From the NCBI GenBank assembly GCA_965218045.1, contig CBDCJX010000009.1, positions 124,001 to 188,000 on the forward strand: 64,000 nt of DNA. The letters are read 5' to 3'. How positions within the stretch are numbered: the stretch's first letter is position 1; each line of letters starts with the position of its first letter. A program made the position numbers and the translations under genes. Source of the DNA: CAVRCA01 sp965218045. GTDB lineage: Bacteria; Pseudomonadota; Alphaproteobacteria; Acetobacterales; Acetobacteraceae. The notes beneath the pieces are model-generated. The model was not told the origin of the DNA. It saw only the letters and a program-made list of their open reading frames with translations, and did no database searches. Below are positions 41,755 to 50,732 of this stretch, piece by piece.

Positions 41755-43548
41755 ATGCATCCCTATCGCAGTCACACCTGCGGCGAACTTCGCGCCGCCG
41801 ACGCCGGCAAGCCGGCCCGCCTGTCTGGCTGGGTGCACAGCAAGCGTGATCATGGTGGCCTTCTGTTTTTGGATCTGAGGGATCATTACGGGATCACCCA
41901 GTGCGTCTTTGCGGCAGGCAGTCCGGCTTTCGGTGCTGCTGACGCGCTGCGGCCCGAGAGCGTGATCACGGTGACCGGCGAGGTGGTTACGCGCGAACCC
42001 GGGACCGTCAACCCGAGGCTGCCGACTGGTGAGATCGAGCTGCGGGTCGGTGAACTCGTCGTGCAATCCGCGTCCGATATCCTACCGATGCAGGTGGCGG
42101 GCGATGAGCGCTTTCCCGAGGACATCCGTCTCAAATATCGGTTCATTGATCTGCGACGAGACAAGCTGCACCAGAACATTGTGCTGCGCTCAGCGGTGAT
42201 CGCCTCGTTTCGCCGTCGCATGATCGAGGCTGGGTTCATCGAGTTTCAGACCCCGATCTTGACCGCGTCCAGCCCCGAAGGGGCGCGCGACTTCCTGGTG
42301 CCCGCCCGGCTTCACCCTGGGAAATTCTATGCCCTCCCCCAGGCCCCGCAGCAGTTCAAGCAATTGATCATGGTTGCCGGCTTCGACCGCTATTTCCAGA
42401 TAGCGCCGTGCTTTCGAGACGAGGCTTCTCGCGCCGACCGGTCTCCGGGCGAATTCTATCAGCTCGACTTCGAGATGAGCTACGCGACCCAGGAAGACGT
42501 GTTCAACACGATCGAACCGGTCATTGCTGATGTCTTCCAGGAATTCAGCGCTGGTCGGGCTGTCGACCACCCGCCATTCATTCGTATCCCCCACGAGACC
42601 GCCATGCTGGTCTACGGCACCGACAAACCCGACCTGCGAAACCCGCTCCGCATCGCCGACGTGACCGAACATTTCGCGAGGTCCGCCTTTGGCTTGTTTG
42701 CTCGCGTCGCGGCTTCGGGCGGTATCGTTCGCGCCATCCCCGCACCAGGAGCCGGCAGCAATCCACGGAGTTTCTTCGACAAGCTGAACGAATGGGCACG
42801 AGGCGAGGGGGCCGGCGGCCTGGGTTACATCGTCTACGACGCCGATGGTCCAAAAGGTCCGATTGCCCGCAATCTCGAGGCAGACCGGGCGGAGGCGATC
42901 CGCCTGGCTTGCGGTTTGGCGGCCGGCGATGCCGTGTTTTTCGCAGCTGGTAAACCAGACGATGCGGCAAAATTTGCTGGACAGGTCCGCACGCGGCTGG
43001 GTCAGGAGCTCGACCTTGTTGCCGCAGGTGCGTTCCGCTTCTGCTGGATCACCGACTTTCCCATGTATGAGCTGAACGAGGAGACCGGGCAGATCGATTT
43101 CAGCCACAATCCATTCAGCATGCCGCAAGGGGAGATGGAAGCGCTGAACACGCGTGACCCACTCAGCATCAAGGCATTCCAATACGACATCGTGTGCAAC
43201 GGGGTGGAACTGTCCTCGGGCGCGATCCGCAACCACCGGCCCGACATCATGATTCGCGCCTTCGAGATCGCCGGCTATACGGCCGCCGAGGTGGAGGCGC
43301 GTTTTGGCGGGATGCTGAACGCCTTTCGCTATGGCGCGCCGCCTCATGGTGGTTCCGCGCCAGGAATCGATCGGATCGTCATGCTGCTTGCCGACGAGCC
43401 GAACATTCGCGAAGTGATCCTGTTCCCGCTTAACCAGCAGGGCGAGGACCTGATGATGGGTGCACCTGCCATGGTGTCACCAGAGCGTCTCAAGGAACTC
43501 TCGTTGCGGCCTGCGTTGCCCCCGAAGCCGTTGGCTGCATCCGATTAG
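41755..43548 (+). CDS. aspS: Aspartyl-tRNA synthetase
   Basis: A 597-residue class II tRNA synthetase. The N-terminal OB anticodon-binding domain (about 1-105) opens MHPYRSHTCGELRAADAG and has GWVHSKRDHGGLLFLDLRD; motif 2 is YFQIAPCFRDEASRADRSPGEFYQLD; the bacterial insertion (GAD) domain is near 290-420; motif 3 is GAPPHGGSAPGIDRIVMLL. Alphaproteobacterial forms may be non-discriminating (charging tRNA-Asn as well), which the sequence alone does not settle. It stands divergent from rnd. Confidence 0.97.
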   Translation: MHPYRSHTCGELRAADAGKPARLSGWVHSKRDHGGLLFLDLRDHYGITQCVFAAGSPAFGAADALRPESVITVTGEVVTREPGTVNPRLPTGEIELRVGELVVQSASDILPMQVAGDERFPEDIRLKYRFIDLRRDKLHQNIVLRSAVIASFRRRMIEAGFIEFQTPILTASSPEGARDFLVPARLHPGKFYALPQAPQQFKQLIMVAGFDRYFQIAPCFRDEASRADRSPGEFYQLDFEMSYATQEDVFNTIEPVIADVFQEFSAGRAVDHPPFIRIPHETAMLVYGTDKPDLRNPLRIADVTEHFARSAFGLFARVAASGGIVRAIPAPGAGSNPRSFFDKLNEWARGEGAGGLGYIVYDADGPKGPIARNLEADRAEAIRLACGLAAGDAVFFAAGKPDDAAKFAGQVRTRLGQELDLVAAGAFRFCWITDFPMYELNEETGQIDFSHNPFSMPQGEMEALNTRDPLSIKAFQYDIVCNGVELSSGAIRNHRPDIMIRAFEIAGYTAAEVEARFGGMLNAFRYGAPPHGGSAPGIDRIVMLLADEPNIREVILFPLNQQGEDLMMGAPAMVSPERLKELSLRPALPPKPLAASD

Positions 43549-43614
43549 ATCGATGGCCGAAGGTGTCTCGGCATTTCGCCTGCGACGCCCATCTTCACTG
43601 GTGTAGTTTCGGAG

Positions 43615-44400
43615 ATGCCGATGCGCCTCTTAGCTTTCATCGCGGTCCTGACCCTGTTCACAGGAGGCGTGGCAAAGGCGACAGAGCTGGCCGCCCATAA
43701 GGCGCTTTATCGCTTGGCGATGGACCCGAGCCATTCGGGCGATGTCGTGGCGGCGGCGGGAACCATGGGCTACGAGGTGATCGATGCTTGTGACGGATGG
43801 GCGGTTCGGCAACGGCTGGAGATGACCGTGACCAACCACAACGGCCAAGACATCCAGATGGTGTCCGATTACGTGACGTGGGAGGCAAAGGATGGGCTAT
43901 CGTTCCGTTTCCATATGAAGCAGACCACCGAGGAAGCGGTCACGACCGAGACCGACGGGAACGCTCAACTGGAACGAAAGGGTGGACCGGGCGAGGTCCA
44001 CTATACGCTTCCGGCCGACACAGTGAAAAAGCTGCCGTCGGGCACGTTGTTGCCGATGGCCCACACCGAGGCGCTTCTGGCGGCTGCCAAAGCGGGGAAG
44101 CGGTTTCTTGCCGTGCCGTTGTTCGACGGCACCATTGCGACGGGTGCGCAGGACAGCTTTACGACGATGCTGGGTTGGGAACAGCCGAAGCGGCAGAAAT
44201 GGCCGGGACTCTCGGACCTGCCGAGTGTGCGCGTACGCATCGCCTTCTTTGATCCCAAGCCTGCTTCACAGACCCCCGATTACCAGGTGGGCATGCGCTA
44301 TTGGGCGAACGGGGTAGCGGACGATCTACAGATGGATTTCGGCGAGTTTGTCATGAATGGCACGATCACCGAGTTTTCGTTGCAACCACGTCGCTGCTGA
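43615..44400 (+). CDS. EipB-like (DUF1849) cell-envelope protein
   Basis: A 261-residue secreted protein. The signal peptide is MPMRLLAFIAVLTLFTGGVAKA. The mature part shows the DUF1849/EipB signature: HKALYRLAMDPSH followed by AAGTMGYEVIDACDGWAVRQRLEM, where the conserved cysteine (in DACDGW) pairs with a C-terminal cysteine in QPRRC, as in EipB of Brucella, a periplasmic beta-spiral protein needed for envelope integrity. The start could also be ATG 43621. It is convergent with dinB, 6 bases separating them. Confidence 0.9.
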   Translation: MPMRLLAFIAVLTLFTGGVAKATELAAHKALYRLAMDPSHSGDVVAAAGTMGYEVIDACDGWAVRQRLEMTVTNHNGQDIQMVSDYVTWEAKDGLSFRFHMKQTTEEAVTTETDGNAQLERKGGPGEVHYTLPADTVKKLPSGTLLPMAHTEALLAAAKAGKRFLAVPLFDGTIATGAQDSFTTMLGWEQPKRQKWPGLSDLPSVRVRIAFFDPKPASQTPDYQVGMRYWANGVADDLQMDFGEFVMNGTITEFSLQPRRC

Positions 44401-44406
44401 TGTGTC

Positions 44407-45660
44407 CTAGCGTCGGGCACGCCCGCGCTCGATGACGCCCACCCCGTAGCGGCTGCGCAGTCGCTCGATGGCCGCCTGCGCAGCCGCCAGTCGCGGCGTA
44501 CGCGCATCGGCAAGATCGCCACGATCCGCATGATTGATCGGAAGCAATCGGCCGGAGCCGATCCCGATCAAGCGGAACGCGGTTCCGTCACATTCCTTTA
44601 CCAACAGATCGCGTCCAGCCTCGAACAGGCGGTCGGGCAGGGCGGTCGGGCTTGCCAGTTGGCTCGCTCGCGTCCGAACGTGGAACGTTGCGGTCTTGAG
44701 CTTGAGCGTGAGCCCGCTGGTGCAGAACCCCTGTTCGCGCAAGCGCCGGGCGAGTTTCTCTGCTACTCGCCAGAGCTTTGGTTCGAGATCTTCGATACGC
44801 CACAAATCGGTGTCGAAGGTGCTTTCGGCGCTGATCGACTTCGTCGGGCGCTCCGGGTTGACCGCGCGTGCATCCTCGCCGCGAGCGCGCGCGCACAGAT
44901 TGGGCCCGTCCTCGCCGAGCCGCCGCATCGCCTCAAGGTTGTCGAGACCTTGAAGGTGACCCAGGCGCGTGATGCCTCGTGCCGCCAGGCGACGCACCAG
45001 GGCGGGACCAACACCCGGGAGCAGGCCGACTGGCTGGGGCGCCAAGAACGCTCCCGCCTCGAACGCGCCGATCACGGCGAAGCCGCGCGGCTTGTCCCGG
45101 CCAGCCGCGATCTTGGCCATCAGCCTGTTGGCCGCCAGCCCGATCGACACAGTGACCCCGACTTCCCGCTCGACGGTGCTTGCGAAGCCGGCGAGCACTG
45201 CGGCGGCCGATGCCCGATGCAGACGCTCCGTGCCGGTCAGATCGAGGGCGGCCTCGTCAATCGAGAGTGGCTGGACCAGAGGCGTAAGCCGAGTCATGAT
45301 TGCGCGCATCTGTCGCGATGCCTCGACGTATTTCGTGAAGTCCGGACGGATCACGACGGCATCCGGGCAGGCGCTCATCGCCTTGAACATCGGCATCGCG
45401 CTTCGCACTCCGGACAGACGGGCGATGTAGCAGGCCGAGGTCACGACGCCACGCACGCCGCCGCCGACGATGACCGGAAGTGCCGCGAGCTCAGGCCGAT
45501 CACGCTTCTCGACGCTGGCATAGAATGCGTCGCAATCGACGTGCGCGATGGTGAGTGCCAGTAGTTCTCGATGCCGCACGATCCGGAGCCCGCCACATTG
45601 CGGGCAGGGGGTGGCTGGACCGTCCCCCGTCCAGAGGCAATCGCGGCACAGGGCGGCCAT
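44407..45660 (-). CDS. dinB: DNA polymerase IV with an N-terminal zinc finger
   Basis: A 417-residue Y-family polymerase for translesion synthesis. The N-terminus carries an extra Cys4 motif, ALCRDCLWTGDGPATPCPQC (C5, C8, C19, C22), then the catalytic palm: HVDCDAFYASVEKRDRPELA (D41), and SIDEA (D135-E136). The helix-hairpin-helix LLPGVGPALVRRLAARGI and the little-finger domain follow. The zinc finger is absent from E. coli DinB and occurs in some alphaproteobacterial lines. No clamp-binding motif is obvious at the C-terminus. It sits 2 bases downstream of the ROK gene on the same strand. No SOS box is evident. Confidence 0.92.
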   Translation of the reverse strand: MAALCRDCLWTGDGPATPCPQCGGLRIVRHRELLALTIAHVDCDAFYASVEKRDRPELAALPVIVGGGVRGVVTSACYIARLSGVRSAMPMFKAMSACPDAVVIRPDFTKYVEASRQMRAIMTRLTPLVQPLSIDEAALDLTGTERLHRASAAAVLAGFASTVEREVGVTVSIGLAANRLMAKIAAGRDKPRGFAVIGAFEAGAFLAPQPVGLLPGVGPALVRRLAARGITRLGHLQGLDNLEAMRRLGEDGPNLCARARGEDARAVNPERPTKSISAESTFDTDLWRIEDLEPKLWRVAEKLARRLREQGFCTSGLTLKLKTATFHVRTRASQLASPTALPDRLFEAGRDLLVKECDGTAFRLIGIGSGRLLPINHADRGDLADARTPRLAAAQAAIERLRSRYGVGVIERGRARR

Positions 45661-45662
45661 GC

Positions 45663-46574
45663 TCAGCTTGCGGGCCAGAGCCGGGCTGCGCCGCGTACCC
45701 CGGATGAGTCGCCGTGACGGTTGCGCAGCAGGGGCGTATCGCAGGTGTCACTGAAGACATAGCGGGGCAGCAAAGCCGGCACCGTCTCGTACAGAGCGTC
45801 GATGTTGGACAGGCCGCCGCCAAGCACGATGCAGTCCGGGTCGAGCAGATTGATGACGTGGGCGAGCCCACGTGCAAGGCGGTCGGCGTGGCGGTCGAGC
45901 GCCGCCCGCGCCCGCGCGTCCCCGGCGGCGGCGCGGGCCGGCAATTCGCTGGCGTCCTTCGCGCTCGGGCCGTCGCAATCACGGGCCAGCGCCGGGCCCG
46001 AGACGAACGTCTCGAGGCAGCCGTGGCGTCCGCACCAGCAGAGAGGCCCAGGAACCTCATCATGCTCGGCACCCGCCCGCGACCAGGGCAGCGGATTATG
46101 GCCCCACTCGCCGGCGATGCGCTGGCGACCTCCCAACAGTCCGCCTTGCACCACCAAGCCACCGCCGCAGCCGGTGCCTAGAATGACGCCGAACACGACA
46201 CCGGCGCCCGTGCCGGCTCCGTCCGCCGCCTCGCTCAAGGCAAAGCAGTTGGCGTCATTCTCGACCCGGACTTCGCGATCCAGTTGTCGAGCGATATCGC
46301 GGTCGAGCGCACGGCCGTTCAGCATGGTCGAGTTGGCATTCTTGACCAGGCCGGAGCGCGGGCTGATGGTACCGGGGATGCCCACGCCGACGGCGCCGGG
46401 TGCGCCAAGCTGCCGCTCGAGCGTTCGCACCAGATCGCATAGGGCGTCCAGTGTGGCCTCGTAGCTGGCCGGCGTGGGAATGCGGCGCCGGCTGGCGAAT
46501 TCACCGCTCGGCAGTAGGGCGATGGCCTCGATCTTCGTGCCACCAAGGTCGAGGCCGATCCGGTACCGTGCCAT
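45663..46574 (-). CDS. ROK-family sugar kinase
   Basis: A 303-residue ROK (repressor-ORF-kinase) protein. The phosphate loop IGLDLGGTKIEAIALL starts it, GVGIPGTISPRSGLVKNAN is the second conserved block, the sugar-binding VENDANCFALSEA follows, and the zinc-binding motif PLCWCGRHGCLETFVSG (H and three C) marks the ROK kinases such as NagK or Mak/fructokinase. There is no N-terminal helix-turn-helix, so it is a kinase not a repressor. Its stop is just before the dinB start, implying co-transcription. The sugar substrate is unknown. Confidence 0.88.
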   Translation of the reverse strand: MARYRIGLDLGGTKIEAIALLPSGEFASRRRIPTPASYEATLDALCDLVRTLERQLGAPGAVGVGIPGTISPRSGLVKNANSTMLNGRALDRDIARQLDREVRVENDANCFALSEAADGAGTGAGVVFGVILGTGCGGGLVVQGGLLGGRQRIAGEWGHNPLPWSRAGAEHDEVPGPLCWCGRHGCLETFVSGPALARDCDGPSAKDASELPARAAAGDARARAALDRHADRLARGLAHVINLLDPDCIVLGGGLSNIDALYETVPALLPRYVFSDTCDTPLLRNRHGDSSGVRGAARLWPAS

Positions 46575-46634
46575 TCGGCAAGTTTGCGGCGGCGGTGCAA
46601 CTTGCTCAAGTCCGCATTGGCACCGAGGATGGGA

Positions 46635-46901
46635 ATGGAGGCCAGATTGAGTGAGACCCTGCTCGACGTCAAAGGGATGAACTGTCCGCTGCCGGTGCTG
46701 CGAGCCAATCGCGCGCTGAGGGGGATGGCGGCTGGCCAACGGTTGCGGGTTCTCGCGACGGATCGAGCCGCCGTTGCGGATTTCCAGGCGTTCTGCCGCG
46801 AGACCGGCCACGCATTGCTGGCCTGGAGTGACGACGGAGAGGGCGTGCTCAGCTTCCTCATCCGGCGGCGGGAGAGCGAGCCCGACCGATCGGAGGCCTG
46901 A
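46635..46901 (+). CDS. TusA-family sulfur-carrier protein
   Basis: An 88-residue protein of the TusA/SirA family. The sulfur-carrying cysteine is in LDVKGMNCPLPVLRAN, the family's CPxP motif, followed by MAAGQRLRVLATDRAAVADFQ. TusA relays sulfur for tRNA 2-thiouridine, molybdenum cofactor and other pathways. The start is ATG 46635 (with GAGG 6 bases before) or TTG 46647 (after GGAGG); both are plausible. One base separates its stop from the deacetylase gene start (TGACGTG), so they are coupled. No tus partners are nearby. Confidence 0.88.
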   Translation: MEARLSETLLDVKGMNCPLPVLRANRALRGMAAGQRLRVLATDRAAVADFQAFCRETGHALLAWSDDGEGVLSFLIRRRESEPDRSEA

Positions 46902-46902
46902 C

Positions 46903-47853
46903 GTGCCGACCGCACTGATCACTCACCCCGCCTGTTTGCAACACCAGCCGGGCGCTTGGCACCCGGAACGGCCCGACCGGCTGAAGGCCGTCTTGCGGGC
47001 CCTCGAGGACGAACGTTTTGCTCGGCTGCTTCGGGAGCCGGCTCCCGAAGCCAGCGCGCTCCAACTCACCCGCGCCCACCCGGCGGACTATGTCGAGGCG
47101 ATCCTGGCTATTCGTCCGGAGCCGGGCGAGCCGCTTGCGCTGGATGCCGACACGCTGATGAGCGAGGGAAGCCGATCCGCGGCGCTGCATGCTGCCGGTG
47201 GGGCTGTGTCTGCGGTGGACGCGGTCATGAGCGGCCGCTTGCGGGCTGCGTTCGTCGCGGTCCGGCCGCCGGGACATCATGCCGAATCCTCTCGCGCAAT
47301 GGGCTTTTGCTTGTTCAACAACGCGGCCGTCGCCGCGCTCCACGCTCGAGCGGAGTGGGGTACCAGCCGTGTCGCCGTCGTCGATTTCGACGTTCACCAC
47401 GGCAATGGAACCCAAGCCATCCTAGGCCCGGATCCCGATTTCTTCTACGCGTCGAGCCATCAGGATCCGTGTTATCCGGGCACGGGAAAGAGCTGGGAAC
47501 GCGGAGTTGCGGGCAACGTGGTGAATGCGCCGCTACCGCCCGGAACGGAAGGACCGGCATTCCGATCGGCTTGGCGCGAGGTCATATTGCCCGCGCTTCG
47601 CGCTTTCGGCCCCGACCTGGTGATCGTCTCAGCCGGCTTCGATGCGCATCGGGCAGATCCGTTGGCACAGCTTCGGCTGGATGCGTCCGACTTCGTCTGG
47701 TTGACGGGCGAACTCGTGAGTGCCGCTGATCAGCACTCGCAGGGCCGGATCGTTTCTGTGCTCGAAGGCGGTTACGATCTCGCTGCACTCGCGACGTCGG
47801 CTGCGGCCCATGTCGGCGCTCTCATGCGTTTGGAGCAGTCCTGCTCATGGTAG
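46903..47853 (+). CDS. Histone deacetylase-like amidohydrolase
   Basis: A 316-residue zinc hydrolase of the arginase/deacetylase superfamily. Visible motifs: AVRPPGHHAE (tandem histidines of the charge relay), VDFDVHHGNGTQAIL (zinc aspartate and histidine), and SAGFDAHRADPLAQL (second zinc aspartate), with LEGGYDLAAL at the end. Bacterial members act on acetylated polyamines or other acyl amides. The start is GTG 46903, 6 bases after GGAGG. It immediately follows tusA in what looks like a two-gene operon, and ends before a stretch of palindromic sequence. Confidence 0.9.
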   Translation: MPTALITHPACLQHQPGAWHPERPDRLKAVLRALEDERFARLLREPAPEASALQLTRAHPADYVEAILAIRPEPGEPLALDADTLMSEGSRSAALHAAGGAVSAVDAVMSGRLRAAFVAVRPPGHHAESSRAMGFCLFNNAAVAALHARAEWGTSRVAVVDFDVHHGNGTQAILGPDPDFFYASSHQDPCYPGTGKSWERGVAGNVVNAPLPPGTEGPAFRSAWREVILPALRAFGPDLVIVSAGFDAHRADPLAQLRLDASDFVWLTGELVSAADQHSQGRIVSVLEGGYDLAALATSAAAHVGALMRLEQSCSW

Positions 47854-47972
47854 GAATTATTGTTGCTATATGCCGCAACATTGACGACGCACAACGGCGC
47901 CGGCGCCGCCTGGCTCATGATCTTCCTGCGGCTCGTTGCCGCGCGCAGCAAATGATGACATGACCGAGCGGC
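47854..47972. terminator. Bidirectional terminator-like intergenic region
   Basis: This 119-base gap separates two convergent genes. It has TGTTGC (47861-47866) opposite GCAACA (47875-47880) with an 8-base loop, then a 14-base perfect palindrome CGGCGCCGGCGCCG (47895-47908). No clear T tract follows, so termination would be weak or Rho-assisted. Nothing else is evident here. Confidence 0.5.
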
Positions 47973-48605
47973 TCAGCGTCGCTCGATGCGGGGGACGGCT
48001 GGCAGCCCGTTCAGGATCAGGTTGACCGCAAATTCGGCGGCGGCTTCGAGGTCGGGAGAATCGCGGGTCAGCATCGCCTCGCCGATCTCGCGAGTGACGC
48101 CAATCGTCGCCGCCGCGAGATAGGCGATGTCGACCCGTGACGACAACCCAGCTTCGAGCACCAGCGCGATCGTCGATTCGATCTCGTCATAGACGGCGGT
48201 GTGCGAGGGGGTCCAGAACCGCACCCGCAAGCGGCGCTCGGCCATCGGACGCTGGGTTCCCCAGGATCGCTGCTCATCGAGGATGAAGTGGAAATAGGCG
48301 CGGATCACGCCATTGAGATACCCGGTGACATCACCCGCCTGCTCCCGACAGGCGCGCAGGATCGGCCGCAGACGCTCGGCCGCGTCGGCGGCAACCGCCT
48401 TGGCCACCTCCTCCTTGGAGCGGAAGTAGTTGTAGAATGTGCCCGAGGCGAGGCCGGTGCGACGCACGATGTCGCGCACGCTGGCGGCCTCGTAGCCGAG
48501 CTCGGCGAACACCTCGCGCGCGGCAAGCAGGATAGCGGCGCGGTTCTGCGCCTTGGTCTGCTCCCGTCGGCCCTCGGCCCCGCTGGTGCTGTCCGAGGAC
48601 GACAA
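47973..48605 (-). CDS. TetR/AcrR-family regulator
   Basis: A 210-residue repressor-type DNA-binding protein. The N-terminal helix-turn-helix is at about 20-68: AAILLAAREVFAELGYEAAS, then VRDIVRRTGLASGTFYNYFRSKEEV with the GTFYNYF recognition-helix hallmark. The rest is a ligand-binding helical domain. Its start is TTG 48605, 4 bases after the gamma-carbonic anhydrase stop, so translation may be coupled to that gene; the ribosome site is weak. Its target is unknown; no operator can be assigned. Confidence 0.87.
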   Translation of the reverse strand: MSSSDSTSGAEGRREQTKAQNRAAILLAAREVFAELGYEAASVRDIVRRTGLASGTFYNYFRSKEEVAKAVAADAAERLRPILRACREQAGDVTGYLNGVIRAYFHFILDEQRSWGTQRPMAERRLRVRFWTPSHTAVYDEIESTIALVLEAGLSSRVDIAYLAAATIGVTREIGEAMLTRDSPDLEAAAEFAVNLILNGLPAVPRIERR

Positions 48606-48609
48606 GCTC

Positions 48610-49167
48610 TCAGCCGACCGGTCGCAGCCCCGCCTTGAAGCGGGCGGCGAGCTCCACGTAGTGCGCGGCGGTGCGGTCGAAGCCGGCGCGTTCCTCGTCC
48701 GACATCACCCGCCACAGTCTAGCGGGCGAGCCGCTCCACAATTCGTTCGGCCCGATCACCTTGTTCGGCGTCAGCAGCCCGCCGGCGGCGAGCATGCCGC
48801 CCTCCTCGATAGTGGCGCCATCCAGCACGGTGGCACCCATGCCGACAAAGGCGCGGCGCTTCAACGTGCAGGCATGCACGATGCAGGCGTGGCCCACGGT
48901 GACGTCGTCCTCGATGATGGTCGGGAACGTGCCCCGGTTGACGTGAATGATGGTGCCGTCCTGGATGTTCACCCGCGCGCCGATGCGGATGAAGTTGGTG
49001 TCGCCGCGCAGCACGCAGTGGAACCAGATGCCGGATTGCGCCCCGATCTGCACGCTGCCGATCACCGCCGCCGATGGCGCGACCCAGGCATCCGCCGCGA
49101 TCTCCGGCGCCACGCCGTCCAGTTCGTAGAGCGGCCCGGTGATCGCGGGCATCTGGATGTCAGGCAT
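48610..49167 (-). CDS. Gamma-carbonic anhydrase family protein
   Basis: A 185-residue left-handed beta-helix protein of hexapeptide repeats (V-x-I-G-x motifs such as SVQIGAQSGIW, FIRIGARVNIQDGTIIH). Zinc ligands are expected at the histidines in TIIHVN and TVGHACIVHACTL, with conserved Arg and Asp in RGDTNFIRIG. Members are either carbonic anhydrases or acyl-chain/complex-I-linked relatives. Its ATG at 49167 overlaps the argC end by 8 bases, and it is followed by tetR. Confidence 0.88.
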   Translation of the reverse strand: MPDIQMPAITGPLYELDGVAPEIAADAWVAPSAAVIGSVQIGAQSGIWFHCVLRGDTNFIRIGARVNIQDGTIIHVNRGTFPTIIEDDVTVGHACIVHACTLKRRAFVGMGATVLDGATIEEGGMLAAGGLLTPNKVIGPNELWSGSPARLWRVMSDEERAGFDRTAAHYVELAARFKAGLRPVG

Positions 49168-50119
49168 GCACTTTCTCCCGTATGGGCGCCTGGGCGACGC
49201 CGATCCCCAGCATCAGGCGGGTGTTCTGCACCGCTGCTCCCGACGCACCCTTGCCGAGATTGTCGAGCCGCGCGACCAGCACCGCCTGGCCGCGCGCGTC
49301 GTTGGCGAACACGCGCAGTTCCAGATGATCAGTGTCGTTCAGCGCCTCCGGCTCCAGCTTGCCGGACGGCTCGGCGGACAGCACCTGCACCAACGCGCTC
49401 TCGCGATAGCGTTCGGCGAGCACCTCGTGCAGATCGGCGCCGGTTGCCGGGCGATTCAAGGTGTCGAGGTGCAGCGGGATGCTGACCAGCATGCCCTGGC
49501 GGTAATGGCCGACCGAGGGCACGAAGATCGGCCGCCGGTTCAGGCCGCTGTAACGCTGCGTCTCGGCCACGTGCTTGTGCTCGAGGCCGAGCCCGTAGAG
49601 CTCGAAGGCCGGGCCGCCGGCGCTATCGTGCGCCTCGATCATCGCGCGTCCGCCGCCCGAGTAGCCACTCACCGCGTTGATCGCCACCGGGTAGTCGGTG
49701 GCCAGCAACCCGGCGTCGACCAGCGGGCGAAGCAGCGCGATGGCGCCGGTGGGATAGCAGCCGGGATTGGCAACCAGGCGCGCCTCGGCGATACGGGCGG
49801 GCTGGTCAGGTTCCAGCTCGGCAAACCCGTAGACCCATTCGGGATCGACGCGGTGGGCGGTGCTGGCGTCGAGCAGTTTCGGCGCCTCCGAGCCCAAGCC
49901 GGCGGCAAGCGCGACCGACTCGCGCGCGGCGTCATCGGGCAGGCACAGCACCACCAGATCGACCTCGGCCATCAGGCGCCGGCGCGCTTCGGGGTCCTTG
50001 CGTCGGTCCGGCGCGATGCTGCGCAAGGTGATCTCCGGCACCGCCGCCAGCCGCTCGCGTATGCCGAGCCCGGTGGTGCCGGCCTCGCCGTCGATGAACA
50101 CCGTTGTCTGGCTCGTCAT
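49160..50119 (-). CDS. argC: N-acetyl-gamma-glutamyl-phosphate reductase (short type)
   Basis: A 319-residue NADPH-dependent reductase of arginine biosynthesis. The N-terminal Rossmann site is VFIDGEAGTTGLGIRERL, and the catalytic cysteine is in VANPGCYPTGAIALL. The length and motif place it in the short argC2-type group. The start is ATG 50119; the longer frame to 50170 is not preferred. Its 3' end overlaps the next gene by 8 bases, and it sits 111 bases downstream of rpsI, which is a common alphaproteobacterial order. Confidence 0.93.
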   Translation of the reverse strand: MTSQTTVFIDGEAGTTGLGIRERLAAVPEITLRSIAPDRRKDPEARRRLMAEVDLVVLCLPDDAARESVALAAGLGSEAPKLLDASTAHRVDPEWVYGFAELEPDQPARIAEARLVANPGCYPTGAIALLRPLVDAGLLATDYPVAINAVSGYSGGGRAMIEAHDSAGGPAFELYGLGLEHKHVAETQRYSGLNRRPIFVPSVGHYRQGMLVSIPLHLDTLNRPATGADLHEVLAERYRESALVQVLSAEPSGKLEPEALNDTDHLELRVFANDARGQAVLVARLDNLGKGASGAAVQNTRLMLGIGVAQAPIREKVHA

Positions 50120-50175
50120 AAGACGTGCTCCCGTCGCATCAACGAATGGTCCCGCGTTCGGGTGCGACAACGCAA

Positions 50176-50199
50176 GAGGGCGACCCGCGGGCCGCCCCC
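50176..50199 (-). terminator. GC-rich stem after rpsI
   Basis: On the minus strand GGGCG and CGCCC flank the inner palindrome CCCGCGGG between rpsI and argC. A short TCTT run follows rather than a long T tract, so it may be a weak terminator or a processing stem that separates ribosomal-protein and argC expression. Confidence 0.4.
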
Positions 50200-50230
50200 T
50201 TGTCGCACTGGTGCGAAAAAGGCCGGACGG

Positions 50231-50728
50231 TCAGCGCTTGCTGAACTGGAAGCTGCGCCGTGCCTTCGCGCGGCCGTACTTCTTGCGCTCGACCACGCGG
50301 GAATCGCGGGTGAGGAAGCCGGCGACCTTGAGGATGCCGCGCAAATCCGGCTCGTAGTTGGTGAGCGCGCGGCTGATGCCATGGCGCACCGCGCCGGCCT
50401 GGCCGGACAAGCCGCCGCCGGTCACCGTGCAATACACGTCGAACTGGTTGTAGCGATCGGCCACCAGGAACGGCTGGGCGAGCAGCATCCGCAGCACGGG
50501 TCGGGCGAAATACTGCGTGACGCGCTTGCCATTCACCATGATCTCGCCCTTGCCGGGCTTCAGCCACACGCGGGCGATCGCGTCCTTGCGCCGGCCGGTG
50601 GCGTAGCTGCGACCCTGCGCGTCGCGCTTGGGCTCGCGCCGCTCCGTCGCCTCGGGGCTCGCCGTCGCGGCGGTGGCGATCGCCAGATCCTTGAGGTCGG
50701 CGAGGGTGCGGGTCTGGGTTCCGGACAT
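50231..50728 (-). CDS. rpsI: 30S ribosomal protein S9
   Basis: A 165-residue ribosomal protein. The core begins GRSYATGRRKDAIARVWLKPG and ends KKYGRAKARRSFQFSKR, the conserved basic tail that reaches the P-site tRNA. An N-terminal extension of ~38 residues precedes the core, longer than the E. coli protein (130). It is 4 bases downstream of rplM, the universal rplM-rpsI operon. Confidence 0.97.
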   Translation of the reverse strand: MSGTQTRTLADLKDLAIATAATASPEATERREPKRDAQGRSYATGRRKDAIARVWLKPGKGEIMVNGKRVTQYFARPVLRMLLAQPFLVADRYNQFDVYCTVTGGGLSGQAGAVRHGISRALTNYEPDLRGILKVAGFLTRDSRVVERKKYGRAKARRSFQFSKR

Positions 50729-50732
50729 GCGC

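Noticed and set aside
44530..45564. A 344-codon plus-strand frame opposite dinB
   Set aside because: All Y-family polymerase motifs are on the minus strand, and this frame has no recognisable domain.
47895..47908. A 14-base CGGCGCCGGCGCCG palindrome as a protein-binding site
   Set aside because: Such GC-only palindromes arise by chance in this composition; it lies between convergent genes, so a termination or structural role is more likely.
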